Positions 48,846-58,260 of a stretch of DNA of 64,000 nucleotides are shown here, in pieces. The position numbers and the translations under genes were made by a program. This DNA is from Betaproteobacteria bacterium. Its GTDB lineage: Bacteria; Pseudomonadota; Gammaproteobacteria; Burkholderiales; SG8-41. A model generated the notes under the pieces. The model was given only the letters and a program-made list of their open reading frames with translations, had not been told where the DNA came from and did not search any database. The stretch lies in assembly GCA_900299145.1 (NCBI GenBank), contig OMIN01000111.1, forward strand, positions 1-64,000, written 5' to 3'. The stretch's first letter is position 1; each line of letters starts with the position of its first letter.

Positions 48846-50027
48846 ATGGACGTTTTGTTGAATGATGACGAGAATCTGGTCGTTGATAGCGCGCGCGAGT
48901 TTCTGACCAACGAATGCCCGCCGAAGCTGGTGCGGGCGATGGAAGCTGACGAGGTTGGGTGTTCCAAGGAGTTGTGGGCCAAGGTCGCCGAGCTTGGCTG
49001 GCAAGGCATGTGTCTGCCGGAAAAAGTCGGCGGCTCCAATATGTCGCTGGTGTTCCTCGGCCTGGTGATGCGTGAAGTCGGGCGTGCGATTGCGCCGATA
49101 CCCCTGCACAGCACGGCGGTGGCCACGCTGGCCGTTGCCCGCGACGGCTCCGCCGCGCAGCAGGAAAAATATCTGCCGGATGTGGTGGCGGGCAAGTCGG
49201 TTTGGACTTGGGCCTTCACCGAAAAAGACCCGCGCTTCATCCCCGACGCGGTGCAAATGAGCGCCAAAGCCGACGGCGACAACTTTATCCTCGACGGCAC
49301 CAAGCTCTTTGTCGACAACTTCCTCGCCGCGGATTACTGTCTGGTGGTGGCGCGTAGCACGGCAGGCTCCAAGGGCGACAAGGGATTGTCGTTGTTCATT
49401 GTCGATGCGAAATCAGCAGGCATCAGCCACAACGTGCTGATCACGCTGGCGAAGGACAAGCAATGCGAAGTGGTGTTCAAGGGCGTAAAAGTGCCCAAGG
49501 CTAATGTGATCGGTACGGTGGGCGAGGCTTGGCCCATTGTCGAGCGTATGCTCGATCGTGGCACGGCGTTGCTGTGCGCGCAAATGGTGGGTGCCGCACG
49601 CAAGGACATCGAAATGGCCATCGAATACGCCAAGTTCCGCACAGCGTTTGGCCAGCCCATTGGCGCGTTCCAGTCGGTGCAGCACAATTGCGCCGACATG
49701 CAGATGTGGGTGGACGGCGGCGAGATGCTGACGTTTGAAGCGCTGTGGCGGCTTGATCAGGGGTTGCCCGCGAAAATGGAAGTGTCGCAGGCAAAATCAT
49801 TCTGCAATGAGAAATGCGAAGCTGCGGTACGCCAGTCACAAAGCATCCACGGCGGTATCGGCTTCATGATGGAATTTGATCTGCAACTGTGGTTCCGCCG
49901 CGTGTCGGCATGGAGCATGCGCTTGGGTACGGCGTTTGAGCATCGCGCGCGCATTGCGCATTTGCTGATCGACTTCCCGGGTGAGGTTACACTAGGCCGT
50001 CCGTTGCCGGCGGCTGCGACGGCGTGA
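48846..50027 (+). CDS. Acyl-CoA dehydrogenase
   Basis: ELGWQGMCLPEKVGGSNMSLVFLGLVMREVGRAIAPIP; EYAKFRTAFGQPIGAFQSVQHNCADM. Confidence 0.9.
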   Translation: MDVLLNDDENLVVDSAREFLTNECPPKLVRAMEADEVGCSKELWAKVAELGWQGMCLPEKVGGSNMSLVFLGLVMREVGRAIAPIPLHSTAVATLAVARDGSAAQQEKYLPDVVAGKSVWTWAFTEKDPRFIPDAVQMSAKADGDNFILDGTKLFVDNFLAADYCLVVARSTAGSKGDKGLSLFIVDAKSAGISHNVLITLAKDKQCEVVFKGVKVPKANVIGTVGEAWPIVERMLDRGTALLCAQMVGAARKDIEMAIEYAKFRTAFGQPIGAFQSVQHNCADMQMWVDGGEMLTFEALWRLDQGLPAKMEVSQAKSFCNEKCEAAVRQSQSIHGGIGFMMEFDLQLWFRRVSAWSMRLGTAFEHRARIAHLLIDFPGEVTLGRPLPAAATA

Positions 50028-50075
50028 TTGTTCGCGATTACGCTGTTACTGAATAAAACTTAAAGGAGCTTGAAC

Positions 50076-50282
50076 ATGGCGAAATGTCCCGTCTGCAAGG
50101 GCGACGTGAATGAAGATGCGGCAAAGGCGCAAACCGGCATGACGTCCGGCGGCGCAAAAGAAGTGGATCCGACTATGGGCACGCGGCAGTTTCACGACGG
50201 CACGTGGTACTACTTTGACACGCTGGAGTGCCGTAATAAATTTACGCGAAATCCCGACGGTTATTTGCAGGGATCGGCGTAA
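50076..50282 (+). CDS. Small YHS-like metal-binding domain protein
   Basis: MAKCPVCKGDVNEDAA...GTWYYFDTLECRNKFTRNPDGYL. Confidence 0.6.
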   Translation: MAKCPVCKGDVNEDAAKAQTGMTSGGAKEVDPTMGTRQFHDGTWYYFDTLECRNKFTRNPDGYLQGSA

Positions 50283-50310
50283 ATTTTGCATAATTAATTG
50301 ATAAAAATAT

Positions 50311-50329
50311 CAATTATATCAAATACTTA
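50311..50329 (+). repeat. Dispersed AT-rich motif, copy 13 (caattatatcaaatactta)
   Basis: Core atcaaatactta conserved, 29 bp after stop. Confidence 0.78.
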
Positions 50330-50335
50330 TAATAA

Positions 50336-51205
50336 TTACGGCGTGGCTGCTGCGGTGGCCGCCACGCCAGCGCCAAACCACTGCGCAAGCGCTTGGTTCA
50401 CCGCGTCCGCAGCTTCAAACGGCACCCAGTGCCCGCTTTCTGGAATCAGGCGGCATTCGCGTTGTAATGCAGCGTTTGTAAACCGTGGTTGCAGCTGCGT
50501 GGGCGTGCAAATCACGTCGTGCTCGCCATACAGAAACAGTATGGGTGCGGTATAGGGTTCCAGAATCACGCGTAGCGGAATCGCGCCGCCGATGCCGCTG
50601 GAACGAAAGCGCGTCGCCTTGACCGGGGCAGCGTAGGCTCGAAACGCCAAAGCGTCGGCGTTCTTCTCAAAGCGCATCATTTGCCAGAGCAGATTGTGGC
50701 GAAGCGCGGCTTCCTGTGCCTCACCGGCTTCGTCGCGCCAGCGCTTCATCTCCCCTTTTCTTCGGTGTGGTGTTTCAGTGCCAGGGCTGCCGAGCAACGC
50801 TAGCCGGCGTATCCCGCCACGCTGGGCCGCCACGTGTGCGGACACCACGCCGCCGAGCGAAAATCCTGCCAGATCAACAGCGTTATTGCCGAAAAGTTGA
50901 TTAAGCCCCGTGATCAACGCATCGGCAAGATACTGCATGGCGGCTTCTACCGGCGCGCTGTCCGAATTGCCGAAACCCGGCAGGTCCGGCACAAACAACT
51001 GATGATCGCGCGATAGCGTTTCAATGTTGCGTATCCAGTGCAGCCAACTGCCGTGTCCACCGTGCACCAGCACCAGCGGTGGCCGTGAATTGGGTGTTCC
51101 GAAAACGCGCCAGCGCATGGCCAGGCCGCCGTCGAACGTCGTGGTTAGGTGTGTTGCGCTTTTGTCGATGTTGAGAATGAATAGATTGGCCTGTGAGTTA
51201 TCCAT
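50336..51205 (-). CDS. Alpha/beta hydrolase
   Basis: LVLVHGGHGSWLHWIRNIETLSRDHQLFVPDLPGFGNSD; LAGFSLGGVVSAHVA; PESGHWVPFE. Confidence 0.88.
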   Translation of the reverse strand: MDNSQANLFILNIDKSATHLTTTFDGGLAMRWRVFGTPNSRPPLVLVHGGHGSWLHWIRNIETLSRDHQLFVPDLPGFGNSDSAPVEAAMQYLADALITGLNQLFGNNAVDLAGFSLGGVVSAHVAAQRGGIRRLALLGSPGTETPHRRKGEMKRWRDEAGEAQEAALRHNLLWQMMRFEKNADALAFRAYAAPVKATRFRSSGIGGAIPLRVILEPYTAPILFLYGEHDVICTPTQLQPRFTNAALQRECRLIPESGHWVPFEAADAVNQALAQWFGAGVAATAAATP

Positions 51206-51598
51206 GTCATCTAAAAAACTTCGGTGTTTTGTGAGGCCGCGATGTGTTGATCGCCAGCAGGAATCGGCGATGTTGCATTGCACATGCGAAGCTTGGCAAG
51301 CCTTCGTGCTGTAGGTTGCAAAACCCTGAGATGTGTTACACGGTGCGAACTACTCTTGTTGACAAGGGATCGGGCTTTGCCCAATATCTGTTCGACGCCG
51401 CTAAGCCCGGTTTATCCAGCTTTTGCGGTTCCAGCGATACAGGTTTGCGTGCTCACGTGCTCGAGTATTTGTTTATCGCGGCGGAACCGTTCACAACACA
51501 AAGAGACTGCGGCGGATGGAGCAGCGCGCCCGCTACGCGTGCTGCAGCCCGAAGTGACATGGTTCTGGCGCACCAGCGCCACGAGCGAGGAGACTGGA

Positions 51599-52546
51599 AT
51601 GGGGGCATACCTGGTCAGACGCACGGTGCTGTTCTTCGTGACGGTGCTGGGGGTATCCATACTCATCTTCGGGCTGATGCGCATTGTGCCCGGCAATATC
51701 GCCGATATTCTGTTCGAATCATCGGGTTTTATCGATCAGGTGCAAAAGGCGAAGATCGAGGCCGAGCTTGGCCTCGACAAACCGCTGTTGCAGCAATATT
51801 TGAGCTGGATCGGCGGTTTGGCGAAGGGCGATTTCGGTTTCTCATACATGAGCGAGAGACCCGCAACTGCGGAAATTCTTGCGCGCCTGCCGGTGACCCT
51901 GAAGCTTGGCGGATTAACGCTGTTTTTTACGGTGCTCTTTGGCATTCCGCTTGGCGTGTGGAGCGCGGTCAAGCAAAACGGCTTCGTTGATAACACGCTG
52001 CGAGTGGTGACGTTAAGCGCACTCTCGCTGCCGTCATTCTGGTGTGGCCTGCTGGTGCTGATGTTCGCGGTGCACGTGTTCGGCACGATACCGATTTACT
52101 CGAATGAGCCGCGTGGCGTCTGGCAAGAACTGGCGTTGCTGTCCATTCCCGCGCTGGTGGTGGGCTTTCGCAGCTCCGCGCTGATTGTACGCCTCACGCG
52201 GTCGTCGATGCTGGAAGTGATGCGCCAGGACTACATTCGCACCGCGCGCGCCAAGGGTGCCTCCGAATCATCCATCAACTACCATCACGCGCTGAAAAAC
52301 GCGATTCTGCCGATCATCACACTGCTCGGTATCGAAGCCTCGCACCTGCTTGGTGGGCTGGTGGTGATCGAAACCGTGTTTAATATCCCCGGTCTGGGCC
52401 GCTATCTCGTGGAGGCGATTCGCTGGCGTGATTACCCCATCGTACAAAACCTCGTGCTGTTCAGCGCCTTTGCCGTGGTGATCACCAATTTCATTGTTGA
52501 CATGTTGTATGCCGTGATCGATCCGCGCATCAAGTATTCGGATTGA
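51599..52546 (+). CDS. ABC transporter permease (DppB-type)
   Basis: MGAYLVRRTVLFFVTVLGVSILIFGLMRIVPGN; start at ATG 51599 rather than the ORF-track start. Confidence 0.88.
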   Translation: MGAYLVRRTVLFFVTVLGVSILIFGLMRIVPGNIADILFESSGFIDQVQKAKIEAELGLDKPLLQQYLSWIGGLAKGDFGFSYMSERPATAEILARLPVTLKLGGLTLFFTVLFGIPLGVWSAVKQNGFVDNTLRVVTLSALSLPSFWCGLLVLMFAVHVFGTIPIYSNEPRGVWQELALLSIPALVVGFRSSALIVRLTRSSMLEVMRQDYIRTARAKGASESSINYHHALKNAILPIITLLGIEASHLLGGLVVIETVFNIPGLGRYLVEAIRWRDYPIVQNLVLFSAFAVVITNFIVDMLYAVIDPRIKYSD

Positions 52547-52580
52547 TCGCAGCGGCAAACGAGCGTAAACGGAGAGCCCC

Positions 52581-53543
52581 ATGAGCCCACCGCCCAGTGA
52601 ATCTGCCGCCAGCACCATCGGTGGCCATAGTGAATCCGGCCCGGCAGCCAACGTGAGCTTCGATGCGGAGTTGGCCAGGGCCGGCGCCAATGTCAATTCC
52701 CGCTGGGGCATGGCACTGTTTCTGGCCAAACGCTATCCGCTCGGGGGCGTGGGACTGGCTATCGTGACGCTGTTTATTCTGGTGGCCGTGTTTGCGCCGT
52801 TGATTACCGGTCATGACCCGCTGGCGACCAATCCGTCGATTTCACTCGCCAAACCTGCCGCCGCGCATCTGATGGGCACCGATTTCATGGGGCGCGATCT
52901 GTTCAGCCGCGTGATCTACGGGGCGCGCACATCCCTTGCGGTGGCGTTCGGAGCAACGCTGCTCGGCGTGGTGTTTGGCGTGCTGATCGGGCTCGCCTCG
53001 GGTTATCTTGGGGGCTGGGTGGATTTGACCACGCAGCGCGTCATCGACATGCTGCAGGCGCTACCCACGCTGATTCTGGCGATGGCCATGGCGGCGGCGC
53101 TGGGGCCATCGCTCACCAACACCATCATTGCTATTGCGATTCCCAAACTGCCGAGCATTGCGCGCGTGATTCGGGCCAGCACGCTATCGTTGCGCGAAAT
53201 GCCGTTCGTCGAGGCCGCACGCGCCATGGGCATGAGCGAGATGCGCATCGCGTTGCGTCATATCCTGCCCAATACGCTGGCGCCGCTGATCGTGCTGGCG
53301 ACCGCTGGCCTCGGCAGTGCGATTCTGGTCGAGGCGTCGTTGTCGTTCCTTGGCCTCGGCGTGCCGGAGCCGCACCCGTCGTGGGGACGCATGCTGTCGG
53401 AGTCTGCCGCGGAATACGTGCGCACTGCGCCGTGGCTGGTGATTTTTCCCGGGCTTGCCATTACCTTCGCCGTGTTTGGCACCAACCTGTTGGGCGATGC
53501 CTTGCGCGACATTCTCGATCCGCGCCAGCGCACGTCAAACTGA
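52581..53543 (+). CDS. ABC transporter permease (DppC-type)
   Basis: [51 protein letters not shown]. Confidence 0.9.
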   Translation: MSPPPSESAASTIGGHSESGPAANVSFDAELARAGANVNSRWGMALFLAKRYPLGGVGLAIVTLFILVAVFAPLITGHDPLATNPSISLAKPAAAHLMGTDFMGRDLFSRVIYGARTSLAVAFGATLLGVVFGVLIGLASGYLGGWVDLTTQRVIDMLQALPTLILAMAMAAALGPSLTNTIIAIAIPKLPSIARVIRASTLSLREMPFVEAARAMGMSEMRIALRHILPNTLAPLIVLATAGLGSAILVEASLSFLGLGVPEPHPSWGRMLSESAAEYVRTAPWLVIFPGLAITFAVFGTNLLGDALRDILDPRQRTSN

Positions 53544-53560
53544 GCGAACCGGAATTATCC

Positions 53561-54622
53561 ATGGAAAAGGTTGCTGAAAAAGTGTCTGCGGATACGCCAG
53601 CCACGGCGAAGACCGTGCTCGAAGTGGAAGGACTCAAGACTTACTTCTTCGTGCGTCAGGGCGTGGTCAAGGCGGTGGACGATATTTCGTTTTCGCTTAA
53701 GGCCGGTGAAAAGCTCGCCATCGTTGGCGAATCTGGCTGCGGCAAAAGCATGACAGCGCTGTCGATCCTGCGGCTGGTGCCCGATCCGCCAGGGCGTATC
53801 GTCGCAGGCAGCATCAAACTTGACGGCAAGGACCTGCTCAAGCTATCGGATGCCGAGATGCGCAAGATACGCGGCAACCAGATATCGATGATTTTTCAGG
53901 AACCGATGACCTCGCTGAATCCCGTGTGGTCCATCGGTAACCAGATCAGTGAAGCGGTCATGCTGCATCAGAATGTGTCGCGTCACGAGGCCTTCGACAA
54001 GGCAGTGGAAATGTTGAAGCTGGTGAAAATCCCGGAGCCTTCGCGGCGCGCGCGCGAGTATCCGCATCAATTGTCCGGTGGCATGCGCCAGCGCGCAATG
54101 ACGGCGATGGCGCTGGCGTGTAATCCGCACGTGTTGTTGGCCGACGAACCGACAACAGCGCTGGATGTCACCATACAGGCGCAGATTCTTGATTTGATTC
54201 TCGAATTGCAGGAGCGGCTGGGAACGGCGGTGGTGCTGATTACGCATGATCTGGGTGTGGTGGCGGAAACTGCAAAGCGGGTGATCGTGATGTACGGCGG
54301 TAAAATCGTGGAAGAAGCCGCCGTGGAAGACCTGTTCGAGAACCCGCTGCACCCGTATACGCAGGGCCTGCTGGCGGCCGTGCCGCATCTCGCCGCGTTA
54401 TCAACGCAGGCGGGCGAAGCGGCCTCACGCAACCGCTTGAAGGAGATTCCCGGCATTGTGCCGGCACTGGTAAATCTGCCCAAGGGATGCGTATTCGCGC
54501 CGCGCTGCCCGCACGCCAGCGACGTGTGCCGCAACGAATATCCGCCGTATGAAATGAAACAACCAGGGCATGGCGTGGCGTGCTGGCATGCCGGCAAGCT
54601 GGCGGGAGGCGCACATGCCTGA
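53561..54622 (+). CDS. Dipeptide ABC transporter ATP-binding protein (DppD/OppD-type)
   Basis: [29 protein letters not shown] Walker [36 protein letters not shown]. Confidence 0.93.
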   Translation: MEKVAEKVSADTPATAKTVLEVEGLKTYFFVRQGVVKAVDDISFSLKAGEKLAIVGESGCGKSMTALSILRLVPDPPGRIVAGSIKLDGKDLLKLSDAEMRKIRGNQISMIFQEPMTSLNPVWSIGNQISEAVMLHQNVSRHEAFDKAVEMLKLVKIPEPSRRAREYPHQLSGGMRQRAMTAMALACNPHVLLADEPTTALDVTIQAQILDLILELQERLGTAVVLITHDLGVVAETAKRVIVMYGGKIVEEAAVEDLFENPLHPYTQGLLAAVPHLAALSTQAGEAASRNRLKEIPGIVPALVNLPKGCVFAPRCPHASDVCRNEYPPYEMKQPGHGVACWHAGKLAGGAHA

Positions 54623-55628
54623 CGGCGCGAACGACATGAACGCGAACGTGCCCGTGCTGGACGTGCGCAATCTCAAAAAGCATTTTCCGGTGCGCAAGGG
54701 CCTGTTACGCAAGGTAGCCGGGCACGTTTATGCAGTCGATGGCGTGAGCTTTTCCATCGCGCGTGGTCAGACGCTTGGGCTGGTGGGTGAAAGCGGCTGC
54801 GGCAAATCCACCGTGGCGCGCGCGGTGATCCGGCTGATCGAACCCACATCTGGCGAGGTGCGCATTCTTGGGCGAGATATTCTGAGCCTGAGCAAGGACG
54901 AGCTGCGCGAGAGCCGCCGTCAGGCGCAGATCATTTTCCAGGATCCATTTTCATCACTCAACCCGCGTATGTCCGCCGGCGAAATCGTCGGCGAACCGCT
55001 GCTGGTGCACGGCATCGGCAACAAAAAGGAGCGCGAGGAACGTGTCGCCGCGCTGTTTGACCGCGTGGGCCTGCGCGCCTCACAAATGGGCAGTCTGCCG
55101 CATCAATTTTCCGGCGGGCAGCGCCAGCGCATCGGGATTGCGAGGGCGCTCGCGCTCGATCCGCAGCTCATCATTGGCGACGAGCCGGTGTCGGCCCTGG
55201 ATGTGTCGATACAGGCGCAAGTCATCAACCTCCTGATGGATCTGCAGGCAGAAAAGAACCTGTCGTATCTCTTTATCGCGCACGATCTTGCCGTGGTCGA
55301 GCACATCAGCCACCGCGTTGCAGTGATGTATTTGGGCCGCGTGGTCGAACACGCCGAAACCCGCGCACTATTTTCCAGCCCGCAGCACCCGTATACCGAA
55401 GCACTGCTGTCGGCGGTGCCCGTGCCCAATCCGCGTTTAAAACGCCAGAAACGGTTGGTGCAGGGTGACGTGCCCAGCCCGATCAACCCGCCGCCGGGCT
55501 GCCACTTTCATACCCGCTGCCCGTATGCGACCGAGCAGTGCAAGGTGGAGGTGCCGCCGTTGGTTGAAGTCGCGCCGGATCATTGGGCGGCTTGTCATTT
55601 GCGCAAGCCCCTTGTGGCTGTGGTGTAA
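54615..55628 (+). CDS. Dipeptide ABC transporter ATP-binding protein (DppF/OppF-type)
   Basis: [65 protein letters not shown]. Confidence 0.93.
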   Translation: MPDGANDMNANVPVLDVRNLKKHFPVRKGLLRKVAGHVYAVDGVSFSIARGQTLGLVGESGCGKSTVARAVIRLIEPTSGEVRILGRDILSLSKDELRESRRQAQIIFQDPFSSLNPRMSAGEIVGEPLLVHGIGNKKEREERVAALFDRVGLRASQMGSLPHQFSGGQRQRIGIARALALDPQLIIGDEPVSALDVSIQAQVINLLMDLQAEKNLSYLFIAHDLAVVEHISHRVAVMYLGRVVEHAETRALFSSPQHPYTEALLSAVPVPNPRLKRQKRLVQGDVPSPINPPPGCHFHTRCPYATEQCKVEVPPLVEVAPDHWAACHLRKPLVAVV

Positions 55629-55634
55629 ATATCC

Positions 55635-55652
55635 AATAAAAACAAATACTTA
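55635..55652 (+). repeat. Dispersed AT-rich 18-mer, copy 14 (aataaaaacaaatactta)
   Basis: Exact consensus, 7 bp after stop. Confidence 0.9.
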
Positions 55653-55820
55653 AAGGCAGTCAGCTTTTCCTGACTCCGATCCTCTCGTGGAGGTTGAAGG
55701 GTGGAATGCCTTTTCCCCTCCGGAGAAGGGGTGGGATGAGGGAAGTTTTTTTAGATTTCCCGCAAGTTAATGACAGGCCCTAAGAGCAACACATTCACCG
55801 TTTAATTGAGAACAAGAGTT

Positions 55821-55976
55821 GTGACTACACATACAGACAATACGGCCCGGAAGTCTCTGGTGCTTGTTCTTGGTGCTGGTGCCAGTAAGGAGGTCAATTT
55901 ACCGATGGGGAGTGAATTAAAGGAGGAATTTAGCGGCAAATCTAATTCGAGATTTGCCTATGTGCCCAGTTGTTAG
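55821..55976 (+). pseudogene. Truncated N-terminal fragment of a SIR2-like NAD-binding (defence-type) protein
   Basis: GTG-initiated 51-codon frame VTTHTDNTARKSLVLVLGAGASKEVNLPMGSELKEEF...*; GAGAS...LPMGxELK matches the SIR2-like N-terminus. Confidence 0.6.
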
Positions 55977-56006
55977 AATACAGAATAGACGATACGGACA
56001 CCGCTG

Positions 56007-56537
56007 ATGATTTATTTTGTCGAACTCGCCTTTTCCCAACCCGAACGCGAAGCGGAATGGAATCATTGGTATTCGACGCATCTCGATGTGCTGCTGTCGG
56101 TGCCGGGCTTTTCGACGGCGCAGCGGTTTGTGAGCACCATGCCATGCCGCGCGCCTTATCTGGCGGCGTATAGTGTGACGGATGCGGCTGTGTTTGACAG
56201 CGTACCGTACCGGCAGCGCGGTGGCCGTGGGTCGCCAGGGGCGTGGGCGCCGTTGATGATTAACTGGGATCGCAATCTGTTTGGCGGACTTGCGCAAATG
56301 CCCGCTGTCGGTCCCGAGCAGTATCTGGCGGTGATGGATGATGTACCGGGACTGGCGCCATTCCTAAATTTGAAGCCACATGATTTGCACTGCGTCGGGC
56401 TGGATCGCACGGTACATCGCCGAAGGTTAGCAGTGCTGGCAGCAGGCGAGTACATTGCACTTTCGGGAAAATCCGAAGCGAACATGCGTTTTTACAAGGC
56501 ATTAACGCCTCAATTGCGCGCCACGCCGTGCGCCTGA
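56007..56537 (+). CDS. EthD-like / dimeric alpha-beta barrel hypothetical protein
   Basis: MIYFVELAFSQPEREAEWNHWYSTHLDVLLSVPGFSTAQRFVST. Confidence 0.65.
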   Translation: MIYFVELAFSQPEREAEWNHWYSTHLDVLLSVPGFSTAQRFVSTMPCRAPYLAAYSVTDAAVFDSVPYRQRGGRGSPGAWAPLMINWDRNLFGGLAQMPAVGPEQYLAVMDDVPGLAPFLNLKPHDLHCVGLDRTVHRRRLAVLAAGEYIALSGKSEANMRFYKALTPQLRATPCA

Positions 56538-56559
56538 GCATGCGGATTCTGGCCAGTTC

Positions 56560-58230
56560 ATGTTCCCACTCCTGACGCGCCACAATCCGCGGCGGGCCAA
56601 TGCGTTTTACGCCGCTGGCCACTGGCGTGATGACACGCTGTACGCGCTGCTACGGCAACATGCAAATACGCGCCCTCAACGGTATGCGCTTCGCGACAGC
56701 GCGCGCCGGCTGACCTGGCGTGAACTCGCGGATTGGGTGGACGTGGTGGCGCAGGATTTGCACGAGGCGGGGTTGAAGCCCGGCGACCGTGTATCCGTGT
56801 GGCTGCCCAATCGCGCGGAAACCATTGCGGTGACGCTGGCGTGTTCGCGCATGGGTTATGTGTGCAATCCGTCACTGCACCAGACTTACACCGCGGACGA
56901 TGTGTGCGGGTTGCTCGGGCGCATACAAAGCCGCGTGTTGTTCATGCAACCGGGCTTTGGTGGGGATGCGGCGCGCAGCGGCAATGACCTCGTGGGGAAG
57001 GCGTATCAGGTGTCCTCCATTCGCCGCGTTTATGAAGTGCAACCGGTGGCCCGCGCCGGTGTGCCACGCTGTGCGGGTGGCGCCCCTGGGTTGCCGCCGC
57101 CGGTGGAGGATCCGGACAAAATCGTACTGCTGGCGTTTACATCTGGCACCACCGGCGAGCCGAAAGGCGTGATGCATTCGGATAACACGCTGCTTGCCAA
57201 CGCGCGGGCGATGGCCCGCGACTGGCGGCATCATGAGGATATCGTGCTCTTTACCATGAGCCCACTGACGCACGCCATCGGCACGATTGCCATGGCGCAA
57301 TCGCTGGTGTCGGGCTTTGAACTGGTGGTGAACGATGTGCCAGCAGGCTTGAAGCCGCTCGACTGGATTATTGAAACCGGCGCAAACTATGTGATGGGCG
57401 TGCCCACGCATGCGATTGATCTGCTGGCGGAAGCGCGGCGGCGCGGTGGCGGCGCGCCCGCCACGGGCGGAGTGAGGCTGGGCGCGGTGAAGATTTTTTA
57501 CATGGGCGGCTCGGCGATTCCGCGCGAGACGGTGCGCGAATTGCGCGCGATGAATATCGTACCGCAAAATGTTTATGGCATGACGGAAAACGGCGCACAC
57601 CAGTACACGCTGCCTGATGATGACGAACTAACCATCGAGGAAACCTGTGGTGCGGCTTGCCCCGGCTACGAAGTGAAAATCTGGAATCCGGACAACATGG
57701 ATGAAGCACTACCCACGGGTGAGGTCGGCGAAATCGGCGGGCGGGGCGCGTGCCTTATGCTGGGTTACTTTAACAATCAAACGGCGACTGAGCAGTCGTT
57801 CAACAACGATGGCTGGTTCATGAGTGGCGATCTGGGGCGTCTGGATGCCGCTGGGCGGCTCATCATCGTAGGTCGTAAAAAGGACATTATTATTCGCGGC
57901 GGCCGCAACATTCATCCGGCGAAGATCGAGGACCTCGCGCGCGCCCACCCGGCGGTGCAAAAGGCCGCCGCATTTGCCGTGGCCGATGCGCGGCTGGGCG
58001 AAAAAGTGTGCCTTGCCGTGGTGCCGCACGAGGGCTGCGCAGTGCAGCCGGACGAACTGCTCGCGCACCTGGCCGCGCGCGGGCTGTCAAAATACGATAT
58101 GCCCGAATACTTCATTGCGCTTAATGCGTTGCCGTTGACGGCCAGCGGGAAAATACTGAAGCGCGAATTGGTGGAGCAGGTGCGGCGTGGCGACATCGTG
58201 CCCCGGCCGGTGCGATGGCAGGCAAGTTGA
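56560..58230 (+). CDS. Acyl-CoA synthetase / AMP-dependent ligase
   Basis: LLAFTSGTTGEPKGVMHSDNTLLANAR; GWFMSGDLGRLDAAGRLIIVGRKKDIIIRGGRNIHP; SGKILKREL. Confidence 0.93.
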   Translation: MFPLLTRHNPRRANAFYAAGHWRDDTLYALLRQHANTRPQRYALRDSARRLTWRELADWVDVVAQDLHEAGLKPGDRVSVWLPNRAETIAVTLACSRMGYVCNPSLHQTYTADDVCGLLGRIQSRVLFMQPGFGGDAARSGNDLVGKAYQVSSIRRVYEVQPVARAGVPRCAGGAPGLPPPVEDPDKIVLLAFTSGTTGEPKGVMHSDNTLLANARAMARDWRHHEDIVLFTMSPLTHAIGTIAMAQSLVSGFELVVNDVPAGLKPLDWIIETGANYVMGVPTHAIDLLAEARRRGGGAPATGGVRLGAVKIFYMGGSAIPRETVRELRAMNIVPQNVYGMTENGAHQYTLPDDDELTIEETCGAACPGYEVKIWNPDNMDEALPTGEVGEIGGRGACLMLGYFNNQTATEQSFNNDGWFMSGDLGRLDAAGRLIIVGRKKDIIIRGGRNIHPAKIEDLARAHPAVQKAAAFAVADARLGEKVCLAVVPHEGCAVQPDELLAHLAARGLSKYDMPEYFIALNALPLTASGKILKRELVEQVRRGDIVPRPVRWQAS

Positions 58231-58244
58231 TACGGAGATTTTTG

Positions 58245-58260
58245 TAAGTATCTGTTTTAT
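58245..58260 (-). repeat. Dispersed AT-rich motif, copy 15 (rc ataaaacagatactta), directly abutting the next ATG
   Basis: taagtatctgttttat immediately before ATG 58261. Confidence 0.78.

Noticed and set aside
51244-51990. ORF of 248 aa overlapping the start of the DppB permease
   Set aside because: Frame-shifted shadow of the permease gene; the permease frame has clear family motifs.
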